Positions 34,851 to 44,448 are shown, counted from the stretch's first letter. The stretch: DNA of 64,000 bases from Cohnella herbarum (GCF_012849095.1 NZ_CP051680.1:1240001-1304000); one strand, 5' to 3'. The notes: generated from the sequence alone by a model not told the origin. Numbers and translations: made by a program.

Positions 34851-36683
34851 ATGTCAAATAAAACGGGGATGACCCGATTGCTGGAAATCGCCGGAGAGAA
34901 GCGCGGACTGATGATCGTCTCCGGTTTGTTATGTTCGCTTAGCGCCGTTTGCATGCTGGTGCCTTACGCTTCCGTCTTTTTCATTCTGAAAGAGTTGTTG
35001 GAACACGCGGCGTTCCCGGCTTCGGCGGACGGAGAGAAAATGATCCGTTGGGGCATTATCGCTCTAATCGGCTTTGCAACCGGCTTGATCACGACGTACG
35101 CGGGAGGAATGATTGCGCACATCGCCGCTTTTCGTATTCTTTACGGTCTCAGAGTCAAGCTTGCCGACCATATCGGCAAACTTCCGCTTGGCTGGCTAAA
35201 CGGCAAATCGACGGGTGCCATCAAGAAAACGCTGGAACAAAACGTGGAGAAAACGGAAACGTTCATTGCCCATCATTTGCCGGATCTCGTTCATGCTGCC
35301 GTGACCATGATGTTGATGTTCGTCGTAATGTTTACGCTGAATGTTTGGCTGGCGCTGGCGTGCATCTTGCCGATTATCGTCGGTTTCACGGTTCAGATCG
35401 CGCTGATCAGCGGGTCAACGACGAGAGAAAATCTCAAACAATGCCATGATTCGTTGGAACGGATGAATGCTTCCGCCGTCCAATATGTGCGGGGGATGCC
35501 GGCTGTCAAAGTGTTCGGGCAAACCGTGCACTCGTTTCGACAGTTTTATCAGGACATGATTCGCTATCGTGACTATGGCGTGAAATTAACGAATCAGTTT
35601 CAAACGGGAACTTTGATTTTCAAAGTGATGCTCGGCTCGATTGCCGCGTTTATTTTGCCTGTCGGGGTGTTTCTGTTGAGCCGCGATCCGGGGGGCGTCG
35701 CCTTCGCCTCCGTTCTGCTGTTTTTCTTGGTCATGGCTCCGAGTATATCTACCCCGATGTTCAAAATCATGTTCCTTGCCGAAACGCTCAGGGATATTCA
35801 TGAAGGCGTTCAGCGCGTCGACCGCATATTGTCGGAAGGGCAAGTTCCGGAACCTGAACGTTCGCGGCAACCGACTTCATTCGATGTTTCATTCGATCAT
35901 GTCTATTTTTCGTATGGAAAGGACTTGGGGAATAACGATGCCCTTACGGACATTTCCTTCACCGCCCGCCAAGGGGAAGTGACGGCGCTCGTCGGCCCGT
36001 CCGGAGCGGGAAAGTCGACCGTGGCCAACCTAGTGCCTCGTTTTTGGAACGTGAACTCGGGGGAGATTCGCATCGGCGATGTGGATATCCGCGAAATCGC
36101 GACTTCTGATCTGATGAACACCGTCGCGTTCGTGTTTCAGGAATCGTTTTTGTTTTACGACACCGTGTACAACAATATCGCGATCGGAAGGCCGGACGCG
36201 TCGACGGAAGATGTGTACGCCGCGGCGAAGGCGGCGCAGTGCCAAGCGTTCATCGGGAACCTCCCGCTCGGATATGACACCTTGATTGGAGAAGGAGGCG
36301 TGTATTTGTCCGGCGGAGAAGAACAGCGAATCTCCGTGGCCAGAGCGATCCTGAAAAACGCTCCCGTCCTTATGCTCGATGAAGCTACGGCATTTGCCGA
36401 TCCCGAGAACGAGCATGAGATGCAACTGGCGTTGAAAGCGTTGATGAAAAACAAGACGGTCATCGTTATCGCTCACCGCCTGTCCACCATTCGGGATGCG
36501 GAGCAAATTCTCGTGATGGAAAGCGGGAGAATCGTCGAGCGGGGAAGGCATGAAACCCTCATCTCGGCTAACGGCTTGTACGGACGTATGTGGCGTTCCT
36601 ATAGCCAAGCGGCACAATGGCATATGGGTAAAGAGGAGGTGGAAGATGAACATGAGCGTGCTAAACAACATTACGGCGGATAA
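34851..36683 (+). CDS. ABC half-transporter, membrane and ATPase domains fused (first of pair)
   Basis: The 610-residue protein has six membrane helices in residues ~15-310 (GLMIVSGLLCSLSAVCMLV, then IIALIGFATGLITTYAG) and an ATPase domain with Walker A GPSGAGKST, Q-loop VFQESFLF, signature LSGGEEQRISVARAIL and Walker B VLMLDEATAFAD. It forms a heterodimer with the next gene product, overlapping it by 38 bases. The arrangement resembles YbtPQ/IrtAB, exporter-fold systems that import siderophores, but drug or peptide exporters look the same. Confidence 0.9.
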   Translation: MSNKTGMTRLLEIAGEKRGLMIVSGLLCSLSAVCMLVPYASVFFILKELLEHAAFPASADGEKMIRWGIIALIGFATGLITTYAGGMIAHIAAFRILYGLRVKLADHIGKLPLGWLNGKSTGAIKKTLEQNVEKTETFIAHHLPDLVHAAVTMMLMFVVMFTLNVWLALACILPIIVGFTVQIALISGSTTRENLKQCHDSLERMNASAVQYVRGMPAVKVFGQTVHSFRQFYQDMIRYRDYGVKLTNQFQTGTLIFKVMLGSIAAFILPVGVFLLSRDPGGVAFASVLLFFLVMAPSISTPMFKIMFLAETLRDIHEGVQRVDRILSEGQVPEPERSRQPTSFDVSFDHVYFSYGKDLGNNDALTDISFTARQGEVTALVGPSGAGKSTVANLVPRFWNVNSGEIRIGDVDIREIATSDLMNTVAFVFQESFLFYDTVYNNIAIGRPDASTEDVYAAAKAAQCQAFIGNLPLGYDTLIGEGGVYLSGGEEQRISVARAILKNAPVLMLDEATAFADPENEHEMQLALKALMKNKTVIVIAHRLSTIRDAEQILVMESGRIVERGRHETLISANGLYGRMWRSYSQAAQWHMGKEEVEDEHERAKQHYGG

Positions 36684-38385
36684 TCCGCGCTCGTTGATCA
36701 AACCTGTTTTTTACACGACCACTGCCAATCTGGCTGGCGTAATCCCATTTATGCTGCTCGTAGGAGCTGCAAAATTGATCTTTAACCCGTTTGTCCATCC
36801 CGATCTGCCGCTCGATACGGCACGGCTTTGGTGGGTGTGCGGCGGTCTGGCGGTTTCGCTTATTCTCTTGTTCGTTTGCGAAATTCCCGCCTATCGTGCC
36901 CAATACCGCGATGCGTATAGCGCGGCGGCGGACGGACGATCGCTGCTTGCAGAGCATTTGCGCAAGTTGTCGCTCGGGTACCTGAACAAGCGAGATCCGG
37001 GCGAGCTATCCAATATGCTGGTGGGCGACTTCGCGATGCTGGAACATGGCATCTCCCACTTGGTTCCGCAGATGATCGGAGCCGCCGTCATGCCGGTTCT
37101 GGCCTTGATCGGCCTGTTTTTCCTCGACTGGCGCCTGGCGCTTTGCCTGTTCGCGGCGCTTCCGGTAGCCATCCTGCTTGTGCTCTTGACTTCGGGGATT
37201 CAGCGCAAACTCGGTAAGCGGCATATGCGAGCCAAGATAGAAGCATCCAATAGGCTGCAAGAATATTTGAACGGAATCCGGGTGATCAAAGCTTATAACT
37301 TGACCGGTGTACGGTTTGCCCGACTTGAAAGGTCTTTCAGGGAATTGATGCGGCAGAGCATCCGCCTCGAAGGAATGTTGGGTCCGATCGTAATAGGGGC
37401 GGTTACCTGTATTCGTGCCGGGTTGACCTTGATGGTCATGGCCGGCGTTCATCTGCTGCTCGTCGGAAGTCTGGATGTCGTCACCTTCGTGGCATTCCTG
37501 ATCATCGGAACCCGAATATTCGATCCGCTGACGACAGCGCTCGCCGGATATGCGGAGATTCGCTATCTCGAGCAAGCGGGCGAACGCATCGTGCGGCTTT
37601 TGCGGGAGCCGATCATGCAAGGAGAGCGGCAGCCCCCAGCGGATCATGATGTCGAATTGAAACAGGTTACGTTTGGCTATCGGGATCAACCGGTCTTGAG
37701 AAACGTGAGCGTAAGCATGCCTGCAGGCTCCTTCACCGCATTGGTCGGACCTTCGGGTAGCGGTAAAAGTACGATTCTTCGGCTTATTGCCCGGTTTTAC
37801 GACCCGGAAAAGGGGACAGTGACGATGGGCGGAGAGGATATTCAAGCCATGGACCCGGAAGCGTTGCTGCGCAAAGTATCCATGGTGTTTCAGGATGTGT
37901 ATCTCTTTCAGGATACGATCGAAGGCAATATCCGGTTCGGACGAAGCGACGCTACGCGCGAGGAAATCGAGGAGGCGGCGCGCCTTGCATGTTGTCACGA
38001 TTTTATCCTAAAGTTGCCAAACGGTTACGACACGAGGGTAGGAGAAGGCGGAAGCACGCTTTCGGGCGGCGAAAAACAGCGAATTTCCATTGCCAGGGCG
38101 ATACTGAAAAACGCGCCGATCATTCTACTCGATGAAGCAACGGCTTCTCTCGATCCCGAAAACGAAGCGGAGATTCAGAAAGCGATAGATCGGCTTGTTC
38201 GAGGCCGAACCGTCATCGTTGTCGCTCACCGGCTCAAGACCGTGCAGAATGCCGACCGGATTGTCGTGCTGGATCAGGGGCGGATCGTGGAGCAGGGCCG
38301 TCATGACGAATTGCTTACGTATAATAGCCTGTATGCCCGGCTGTGGAGACGGCAGCAGGATGCAGGGGGAACGGCGGATGACTGA
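36646..38385 (+). CDS. ABC half-transporter, membrane and ATPase domains fused (second of pair)
   Basis: The 579-residue partner of the preceding gene has six helices in residues ~15-300 and an ATPase with GPSGSGKST, MVFQDVYLFQDT, LSGGEKQRISIARAIL and IILLDEATASLD. All catalytic elements are intact, as in its partner, so both nucleotide sites are probably active. The start is ATG 36646 behind GAGGAGGTGG; ATG 36652 is equally possible. There is no terminator before the next gene. Confidence 0.9.
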   Translation: MNMSVLNNITADNPRSLIKPVFYTTTANLAGVIPFMLLVGAAKLIFNPFVHPDLPLDTARLWWVCGGLAVSLILLFVCEIPAYRAQYRDAYSAAADGRSLLAEHLRKLSLGYLNKRDPGELSNMLVGDFAMLEHGISHLVPQMIGAAVMPVLALIGLFFLDWRLALCLFAALPVAILLVLLTSGIQRKLGKRHMRAKIEASNRLQEYLNGIRVIKAYNLTGVRFARLERSFRELMRQSIRLEGMLGPIVIGAVTCIRAGLTLMVMAGVHLLLVGSLDVVTFVAFLIIGTRIFDPLTTALAGYAEIRYLEQAGERIVRLLREPIMQGERQPPADHDVELKQVTFGYRDQPVLRNVSVSMPAGSFTALVGPSGSGKSTILRLIARFYDPEKGTVTMGGEDIQAMDPEALLRKVSMVFQDVYLFQDTIEGNIRFGRSDATREEIEEAARLACCHDFILKLPNGYDTRVGEGGSTLSGGEKQRISIARAILKNAPIILLDEATASLDPENEAEIQKAIDRLVRGRTVIVVAHRLKTVQNADRIVVLDQGRIVEQGRHDELLTYNSLYARLWRRQQDAGGTADD

Positions 38386-38496
38386 GTGAAAACTATGGCC
38401 GCAGCGGCAGGAAAGAAATGATTTCTGGTCGAAATTAGAGATCGAGCATCTTTATATCTCATCTTTCTATATATTCTTTTTCATTAAGGAGCGATT

Positions 38497-38886
38497 ATGA
38501 CTTTCATTTGTTCAGAGACCAAAGAAATCATTGATACCTATGTCGAGGCCTATAATTCGTTAGATGTCCCGGGGATGATTAATCTCTTACATAAGGATAT
38601 CTTGTTCAGAAATTTTTCGAATGGTGTAGTGAACGTGGAGACCCATGGTGTCCAAGAGTTTAGAAAGCTCGCGGAAAATTCGACTAAGATTTTCTCAAGC
38701 CGTCGTCAGACAATCATAGATTGGCGTGCCATAGACGGCAAAATTGAAGCGATAATTGATTATGAAGGTATACTGGCCGTTGATTTGCCGAATGGATTAA
38801 TAGCGGGGGATAGGATGCAACTGAAAGGGAAATCCGTATTTCGAATTGAAGAAGGAAAAATATCGCTAATCGAAGATTACGGTTAA
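38497..38886 (+). CDS. SnoaL-like (NTF2-fold) protein
   Basis: The 129-residue protein opens with the helix EIIDTYVEAYNSLDVPGMINLL, then DILFRNFSNGV and a beta sheet ending in GKSVFRIEEGKISLIEDYG, the cone-shaped NTF2/SnoaL fold. Many are small-molecule isomerases, hydrolases or binding proteins; no catalytic residues can be named. The start ATG 38497 follows TAAGGAGCG. It is not clearly tied to the ABC genes 110 bases upstream. Confidence 0.8.
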   Translation: MTFICSETKEIIDTYVEAYNSLDVPGMINLLHKDILFRNFSNGVVNVETHGVQEFRKLAENSTKIFSSRRQTIIDWRAIDGKIEAIIDYEGILAVDLPNGLIAGDRMQLKGKSVFRIEEGKISLIEDYG

Positions 38887-38919
38887 CTGACAAGGAGGCC
38901 CGCCGCCGGATGCGGGTCG

Positions 38920-38954
38920 GAGGGCAGCAACAGGTTGTAGTTGCTGCCCTCTTT
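38920..38954 (+). terminator. Terminator after the SnoaL-like gene
   Basis: A perfect 12-bp stem, GAGGGCAGCAAC with GTTGCTGCCCTC and an 8-base loop, is followed by TTT. Confidence 0.88.
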
Positions 38955-39046
38955 GGCTTTTCCGTTCAACAGTTTGCAATCAAGAAGTCGGGGAAAGCAG
39001 TTGCAAGTAACACTGAGTCGGCCTTATAGAGGTAAGCGGGTCATGT

Positions 39047-39679
39047 CTAGTTCTTGGAACGTTGGCGTTTACGGAAAGCCGCCACGCTCTCACGGTGAGC
39101 GCATGCCTCGGAACAGTAACGCTTGGATTTATTTTTGGATGTATCGATATAGGCTTTCTGGCAAGAAGCAGAGGCGCAAATTCCGAATCTCTCCGTTCCG
39201 AATTCAATCAATACAAAAGCGAGCCCCATTGCGGTCGTCGTAGCCAACCAATGAGCGCACCCATCCTCCGCCGATTCGAAATGCAGATGGTAGGGCCCAT
39301 GGTGCCAGCTAATTCTTGGCGTCGCCCCGCTCAAACGCAACCGCTCGTTCAAGAGCACCGCAATATCCTGTGCTTTCTGTTCTTTGGCCAGCTCGAACGC
39401 CGTGCGCAAGGATTTTCTGAGAGCTCGCACGTTCTCAACATCCTCTGAACGAACGTGCCACGATTGAACGGTATTTCGAAGGACAGCGATGACGGCATCC
39501 CCATCCAAGCCTCTATTCTTTTCCGATACCAAATCCAGCACATGCTTCTCGCTCTCGACGAGAAATTGCGTTAATTGTTCAGGCGTCGACAAATTATCCG
39601 TATCCGTGACGGGACAAAGCGTATTAATGAGGTCGACCGCGAGATTTACGGATAACGACTCGTAATAGGTAAAATGCAT
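39047..39679 (-). CDS. CGNR zinc-finger transcriptional regulator (ABATE domain)
   Basis: The 210-residue protein has an N-terminal ABATE region (SLSVNLAVDLINTLCPVTD) and a C-terminal CGNR zinc finger with four Cys in FGICASASCQKAYIDTSKNK and RYCSEACAHRESVAAFRKR. It is a predicted DNA-binding stress regulator of Actinobacteria and Firmicutes. The start ATG 39679 is spaced 8 bases from GGTGGTGAC; an upstream ATG at 39697 lies in the operator. It is divergent from a multidrug exporter, and the palindrome over that gene's promoter is its likely binding site. Confidence 0.88.
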   Translation of the reverse strand: MHFTYYESLSVNLAVDLINTLCPVTDTDNLSTPEQLTQFLVESEKHVLDLVSEKNRGLDGDAVIAVLRNTVQSWHVRSEDVENVRALRKSLRTAFELAKEQKAQDIAVLLNERLRLSGATPRISWHHGPYHLHFESAEDGCAHWLATTTAMGLAFVLIEFGTERFGICASASCQKAYIDTSKNKSKRYCSEACAHRESVAAFRKRQRSKN

Positions 39680-39739
39680 TTGACATGTCACCACCATTTT
39701 TTTATAATCGATACATGCAATTTCATTTTAGCATGTCAC
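39680..39739 (+). promoter_or_regulatory. Consensus sigma-A promoter with palindromic operator for the exporter gene
   Basis: TTGACA (39680-39685), a 17-base spacer and TATAAT (39703-39708) match the consensus exactly. The palindrome TGACATGTCA (39681-39690) covers the -35. CATGTCAC at 39684-39691 recurs at 39732-39739 near the expected transcript start. A repressor, probably the CGNR protein, would be needed to hold such a promoter off. Confidence 0.7.
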
Positions 39740-39775
39740 ACATTTGATTTAAAGCGGGGATGAGGAGGAATGGTT

Positions 39776-41365
39776 ATGCCGACGACTGGTAAGGCGGATA
39801 AGGACGCGGAGAAAAAATGGTGGGCGCTCGTCGCCGTATGTCTCGGATTATTCATGGCTTTGCTGGACGTTACGATCGTGAATGTCGCTTTGCCAGCTAT
39901 ACAAAGCGATCTTCAAACGGATTTCTCCGGGTTGGAATGGATACTTAACGCTTATACCTTAGTATTTGCCGTGGCGCTGGTTACAACGAGCCGGATGGGC
40001 GATATATTCGGACGGAAGACGCTATTTATGTTGGGTATAGCCGTATTCACAATCGGATCGCTGTTATGCGGATTATCAGACGATATTACGATGCTGAATT
40101 TGTCGAGAGGCATTCAAGGTCTAGGAGCTTCCGCAATGACGCCGTTATCGCTGGCGATAATCTCGGCGACGTTCAGCGGGAAGCAGCGCGGAATCGCAAT
40201 CGGAATATGGGGCGGCGTAAGCGGATTGGCTACGGGGATCGGCCCGGTAATTGGCGGTATTCTGGTTAAGCATATCGGGTGGGAATCCATCTTCTATGTG
40301 AACATTCCCGTCGGTATCGTGGCGATTCTACTCTCGTTATGGGCCGTCAAGCAGTCCAAGGACGAGACTGCAGCTCGCCGAATCGATCTGTTCGGGTTCA
40401 TTGCCTTCACCGTCTTCATGTTTTGTCTCATCTACGGATTGATACAGGTCAATCATAAAGGCAACGACTGGACCTCTCCGGAGGTGTGGCGGCTGCTCGG
40501 AGTTTCCATTCTTGCTCTCGTCGTATTCATCCTAGGCGAACTGCGATTAAAGCACCCGATGGTCGATCCTCGCTTATTCAAAATTCCCAGCTTTACGGGT
40601 TCCGCGATTGCCGCCTTTTGTCTGAGCGCCGGTATGTATGCGTTGTTGTTCAATCTCAGCATTTACCTGCAAAGCTTTCTTGGCTTGGATGCGCTGGAGA
40701 CAGGCGTTAAGCTCATCGCGTTTACCGCAATGGCTCTGCTATTCGGTCCGTTGTCCGGCGCATTGATGGGCAAAACAAGCCCGAAACGGCTCGTCGTTGT
40801 CTCTATGGCATTGCTGGCGATCGGGGTTTATTCGATGTCATTCCTATCGCATCATAACGATCCCGCCCATTGGATTGTTCTATTGCCCGGATTTATTATT
40901 GCCGGAATCGGGAGCGGATTGATTAATCCGCCTATCTCTAACTTGGCAATCGGAACGGTACCGGCGCAACGTGCGGGTATGGCATCCGGCATGAGCAATG
41001 TGGCTCGGCAGATGGGCGGCGCATTCGGCATTGCCCTCTATGGGGCCATACTGTCCAGTCGATTCACTTCTCTTGTTACGGACCGAATCCAATCTTTGCA
41101 GAACGGCCAGCTTGATGAATCGGCGAAGGAGCAAGCGATTCAAGCGATCGAGTCGGCAGGCCCGATTGCAGGCAGCAACGGTCTGGCGGGCATGGAGTTT
41201 GCCGCTATCTTCCAGAAAGACCCGCTGTTTGACACATACCGCGACATTGCTCGCGAATCCTTCGTGGACGGAACGATCGATATTATCAAGATCGCCTCTT
41301 TGATTCTGGCAATCGGCGCCGTGCTTTGTCTGGTTCTGATTCGCAAGAAAGATTTGCGGCATTAG
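39776..41365 (+). CDS. MFS drug exporter, DHA2 family (14 membrane segments)
   Basis: The 529-residue protein of the EmrB/QacA type opens with WALVAVCLGLFMALLDVTIVN (motif D1 region of DHA2), followed by the SRMGDIFGRKTLF loop motif A and SGLATGIGPVIGGIL motif C of antiporters. Fourteen hydrophobic helices are countable, with a long final loop before helix 14. It exports toxic compounds against protons. The start is ATG 39776, 7 bases behind GAGGAGGA; an ATG at 39770 is too close. It is controlled by the consensus promoter at 39680. Confidence 0.92.
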   Translation: MPTTGKADKDAEKKWWALVAVCLGLFMALLDVTIVNVALPAIQSDLQTDFSGLEWILNAYTLVFAVALVTTSRMGDIFGRKTLFMLGIAVFTIGSLLCGLSDDITMLNLSRGIQGLGASAMTPLSLAIISATFSGKQRGIAIGIWGGVSGLATGIGPVIGGILVKHIGWESIFYVNIPVGIVAILLSLWAVKQSKDETAARRIDLFGFIAFTVFMFCLIYGLIQVNHKGNDWTSPEVWRLLGVSILALVVFILGELRLKHPMVDPRLFKIPSFTGSAIAAFCLSAGMYALLFNLSIYLQSFLGLDALETGVKLIAFTAMALLFGPLSGALMGKTSPKRLVVVSMALLAIGVYSMSFLSHHNDPAHWIVLLPGFIIAGIGSGLINPPISNLAIGTVPAQRAGMASGMSNVARQMGGAFGIALYGAILSSRFTSLVTDRIQSLQNGQLDESAKEQAIQAIESAGPIAGSNGLAGMEFAAIFQKDPLFDTYRDIARESFVDGTIDIIKIASLILAIGAVLCLVLIRKKDLRH

Positions 41366-41435
41366 CCTTCAGAGCTTTTATGCAATTCGGTAAAATTCGG
41401 GTAATTTACAGTAAGGTAAGAAGGGATCGGATGGA

Positions 41436-42953
41436 ATGAAAACGAGAAAGAGAATAATTGCTATAATCTTATGCGGTCTGTTCGTTTTCCCTCTATTCGC
41501 CTCGACGCGAAGCGATGGAAACATGCAAGTAGAGCGACCAGGAACTCCAGTCTACTCCGAGTTAGATGCATATATCGCTCGTGAAATGAAACGACAACGC
41601 ATTCCGGGGCTGGCTCTCGCGATTGTACAGAAGGATCGCATTCTTTACCTTAAGGGATATGGTAAAGCCGATTCATCGGGCCGTCCCGTAACAGTCGAAA
41701 CCCCTTTCGGATTAGGTTCGATAGGCAAGTCGATTACCGCTATGGCCGTTCTGCAACTTGCCGAAGCAGGAAAAATCGACTTGGATGCGCCCATACAACG
41801 CTACATCCCCACTAAATATAACGGTGCAGCGTTCATTACGGTACGTCAATTACTTAACCAAACAAGCGGATTCACCCAAATCTCGACTTTTAGCAACACG
41901 CTGTCAAGCGTCAACGGTCAAAAAGAAGATGCTATTGAGAATAACGCTTTGTCTTACGCTGAAAAGTTTTTAAAACACGCCAAGCAAACCGAACACCCCT
42001 ACAGGTATTCGAACGCGAATTATGTTCTGCTCGGCTATATCGTGCAACAAGTATCCGGACAGTCCTATGGCGACTATGTGAAGGAGCATATATTCAGTCC
42101 TTTGTCTATGAATAACAGCTTCGTCACGCTGGATGAAGCATCCGAACATGGACTGGCTACGCCATACAGACGAATATTCGGTTACAATGTTCCCTACGAC
42201 GGCCCCTATGTTTATATTCCGGGGGATGCGCCGGCCGGTTATCTCTATACAAGCGCGGAGGACATGAGCCATTTCTTGATTGCTCAAATGAACGGCGGCC
42301 GATATGAAGATCATACCGTGCTTTCTTCTGAGGGTATTCGACTTATGCAGACCGAGCCTGTTCCGGGAACGTACGCCATGGGTTGGATGACAGGTCGCAT
42401 TAACGGGATGCCGGTTATCGGTCAACCGGGGGGCTCGATCGGTTTCCAAGCCCAAACGTATATCGTACCCGAACAACAATTGGGAGTTATCGTGTTCGCT
42501 AACGTGCTAGACGCGATCGATTCCACTTTATTCAAATCGCACATCATCACGTCTACGCACATCGCTTCCGGGGTGATAAACATGCTGAATGATCAACCGA
42601 CGGGAGGATCTTTTCTAAGCATTTCGCAGAAATATTGGCTTGTAAACGGTTTAATATTCTTACTTAGCGCATGGTTACTGTACACGACCGCACGAACTGC
42701 GAAGCGCTGCCTTGGACCGTTGAGCTCTGACAATTCCGGCTATTATAAATTATCGATCCAAGTGATATCAAAAATTGTTCTGAATTTTGCAGGTCTGTTT
42801 ATTATTCTGACATTGAGCATGACTCAAGTCGTGCCGGTATGGCATATTGCAACCATCTATCAGCCGGACGTGATCTCTTGGCTGAAGATAATGATTGTAC
42901 TTATGGCGCTGAAGGGAAGCTTGGAAATGATCCGGTTGGTTCGGGCGATCTGA
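41436..42953 (+). CDS. Beta-lactamase-fold serine hydrolase with C-terminal membrane segments
   Basis: The 505-residue protein has an N-terminal signal or anchor (IIAIILCGLFVFPLFAS), then a class C beta-lactamase/D-aminopeptidase domain with S95 and K98 in GSIGKSITAM (SxxK) and the Tyr-x-Asn box in YRYSNANYVLLG. Three hydrophobic segments follow (LVNGLIFLLSAWLLYTTA, IVLNFAGLFIILTLSM, and a last one near the end). Relatives include penicillin-binding-like esterases (FmtA, EstB, PbpE types), and real beta-lactamase action is not implied. The active site would face outside. Confidence 0.87.
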   Translation: MKTRKRIIAIILCGLFVFPLFASTRSDGNMQVERPGTPVYSELDAYIAREMKRQRIPGLALAIVQKDRILYLKGYGKADSSGRPVTVETPFGLGSIGKSITAMAVLQLAEAGKIDLDAPIQRYIPTKYNGAAFITVRQLLNQTSGFTQISTFSNTLSSVNGQKEDAIENNALSYAEKFLKHAKQTEHPYRYSNANYVLLGYIVQQVSGQSYGDYVKEHIFSPLSMNNSFVTLDEASEHGLATPYRRIFGYNVPYDGPYVYIPGDAPAGYLYTSAEDMSHFLIAQMNGGRYEDHTVLSSEGIRLMQTEPVPGTYAMGWMTGRINGMPVIGQPGGSIGFQAQTYIVPEQQLGVIVFANVLDAIDSTLFKSHIITSTHIASGVINMLNDQPTGGSFLSISQKYWLVNGLIFLLSAWLLYTTARTAKRCLGPLSSDNSGYYKLSIQVISKIVLNFAGLFIILTLSMTQVVPVWHIATIYQPDVISWLKIMIVLMALKGSLEMIRLVRAI

Positions 42954-42984
42954 GTCATTCAATAGTTCTAGCATGAAGACAACA

Positions 42985-43012
42985 TATGATCATAATTTTA
43001 ATTATGTAAACT
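42985..43012 (+). other. dif-like Xer recombination site A
   Basis: The 28-bp site has left arm TATGATCATAA, centre TTTTAA and right arm TTATGTAAACT. The right arm equals the right arm of B. subtilis dif, and CATAA-N6-TTATG is the inner core of E. coli dif. It lies 148 bases beyond the 3' end of xerS. The rest of 43013-43113 has only short palindromes such as CGTATTAATACG. Confidence 0.6.
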
Positions 43013-43113
43013 ATGGTGCGGTAATTGAGTAATAAAGGTGTGCTTTATCGCACAGTTGCGTTTATGCATAATCGTATTAATACGTCAATCTATCAAAGAA
43101 AACCCACACCCAA

Positions 43114-43146
43114 AGAACCCACTTCTATAAATCGGAAGTGGGTTCT
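43114..43146. terminator. Terminator of xerS
   Basis: AGAACCCACTTC (43114-43125) pairs with GAAGTGGGTTCT (43135-43146). Confidence 0.85.
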
Positions 43147-43160
43147 CTAAAAAATCAAAC

Positions 43161-44255
43161 TCAGCGCTGACCATCCTCCGCTTTGCGGCGATCGATCGCT
43201 TCGGCCATCGTTTTGTCGGTGAGATGCGCGTAGATCTGGGTTGTTTCCGGAGAAGCATGGCCTAGCTGCTCCTGCGTCTTGTAGAGATCATTGCTTAAAT
43301 AGTAGTCGGTGGCGAAAGAATGCCGTAGCTTATGTACCGAAAGGTAGGGCTTGCCGAACCGTCTCGCGTATTTCATGACCATCTCCTGAATAGCGCGTTT
43401 GGTCATGCGAGAACCTTCTTTTTTCCCGTTAGCGATCGCTAAGAACAGCGCTTTTTCTCTCTTCGGGGCTTTATAACGCGACTCCCGTTGATTTAGATAT
43501 TCCTCTAAATCGCTGATGGCATCTTGTCGAAAGTAGACGGGCGTCTTGAACGTATCGTCGTTCTTCCCTTTGCGATAGACGTAAACTAGCCGTTTCTTGA
43601 AATCGACGTCATCCAAGTTCAGATTGACGAGCTCGGACACCCGAAGCCCCGAGTTAAGAATGAGACTGACGATGCAGCAATCGCGGATCCGGTTGAGTTC
43701 ATGGGAATAGATGGCTTGTTTGTTCGTAGCCACATCGTGCGCGTAATCTTGTTTAATGTAGTTAATAAATTCGATGATTTCTTGTTCTTGCAGCAATTTT
43801 CCTTCCAGCTTAGCGGCGGTATCCTTAGGCTTCTGCGTTCGTTTAACGGATACTTTAGCCATGACGTTGCGCTTGAGGAGCGGATAAAACTCCTCGTCTT
43901 CGGCAATTTGGCTTAAATAATGGAACAACGAACGCAGGGAGGAGAGCTTGCGAGAGATCGTCGTCTTCGTGTTGGCATTGTCCCGTTTCGTCGCGAGGAA
44001 CATACGGAAGTTATCGACGCTGTCCATATGCAGTCGTTCCAGATCGATAAGCGGGATCTCGGACATTTTATCGGCAGCAGTTAAGCCTTCCGCCATTAAC
44101 CACGACAGAAAGGCTTCGTAATCTCTGATATACTCCAATAAGGAGGAGGGGGAGAGATCGGGAAGCTTATAATTCATGAACTTCTCTACGTACCAAGGCA
44201 TCCTCGGAATTCGTTGGTCGAGTTCTTCTCGGTCTTTGCGCTTCTGCAGATTCAT
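43161..44255 (-). CDS. xerS: Tyrosine recombinase XerS
   Basis: The 364-residue site-specific recombinase has an N-terminal SAM-like DNA-binding domain, opening with the XerS hallmark MPWYVEKFMNYKL and ADKMSEIPLIDLERL, and a catalytic domain with R205 (SGLRVSEL), K229 or K231 (YRKGKND), H308 and R311 (HKLRHSFAT), H333 (LGHAS) and nucleophile Y342 (QIYAHL). All active-site residues are present. XerS of streptococci and lactococci resolves chromosome dimers alone at difSL, a site unlike classical dif. Here dif-like sites lie on both sides of the gene. The upstream interval 44256-44448 has no difSL-like sequence that I could see. Confidence 0.9.
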   Translation of the reverse strand: MNLQKRKDREELDQRIPRMPWYVEKFMNYKLPDLSPSSLLEYIRDYEAFLSWLMAEGLTAADKMSEIPLIDLERLHMDSVDNFRMFLATKRDNANTKTTISRKLSSLRSLFHYLSQIAEDEEFYPLLKRNVMAKVSVKRTQKPKDTAAKLEGKLLQEQEIIEFINYIKQDYAHDVATNKQAIYSHELNRIRDCCIVSLILNSGLRVSELVNLNLDDVDFKKRLVYVYRKGKNDDTFKTPVYFRQDAISDLEEYLNQRESRYKAPKREKALFLAIANGKKEGSRMTKRAIQEMVMKYARRFGKPYLSVHKLRHSFATDYYLSNDLYKTQEQLGHASPETTQIYAHLTDKTMAEAIDRRKAEDGQR

Positions 44256-44448
44256 TGGTTCGGTTCACCTCGTTCGGTATATTTTAACTGTAAAGGGTGT
44301 TATAGAAATATTCAAGAGTAGTGGCCCCCAATAATAATCGGACTATTGACGATATTTCATCATTACCCATGATCCGATGCGACGCATGCTCGATTTTGAT
44401 ACAATGAAGGGGACCTGCGATTCCGCAAGACGAAAGGGCGGAGATACG

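Noticed and set aside
36030..36701. 223-codon minus-strand frame
   Set aside because: It is antisense to the well-supported ATPase domain of the first ABC half-transporter.
37006..37998. 330-codon minus-strand frame
   Set aside because: It is antisense to the second ABC half-transporter, is rich in Arg/His/Gln, and has no family features.
41436..42953. True beta-lactamase
   Set aside because: The SxxK and YxN motifs are shared with esterases and D-aminopeptidases, and the C-terminal membrane segments are not typical of secreted lactamases.
42954..43160. Replication terminus marked by dif
   Set aside because: A dif-like site is present, but gene orientation stays mostly plus on both sides, so a terminus is not supported from this window.
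44256..44448. Streptococcal-type difSL site upstream of xerS
   Set aside because: Only scattered TTCAAG and TATAA matches were seen; no convincing 31-bp similarity.
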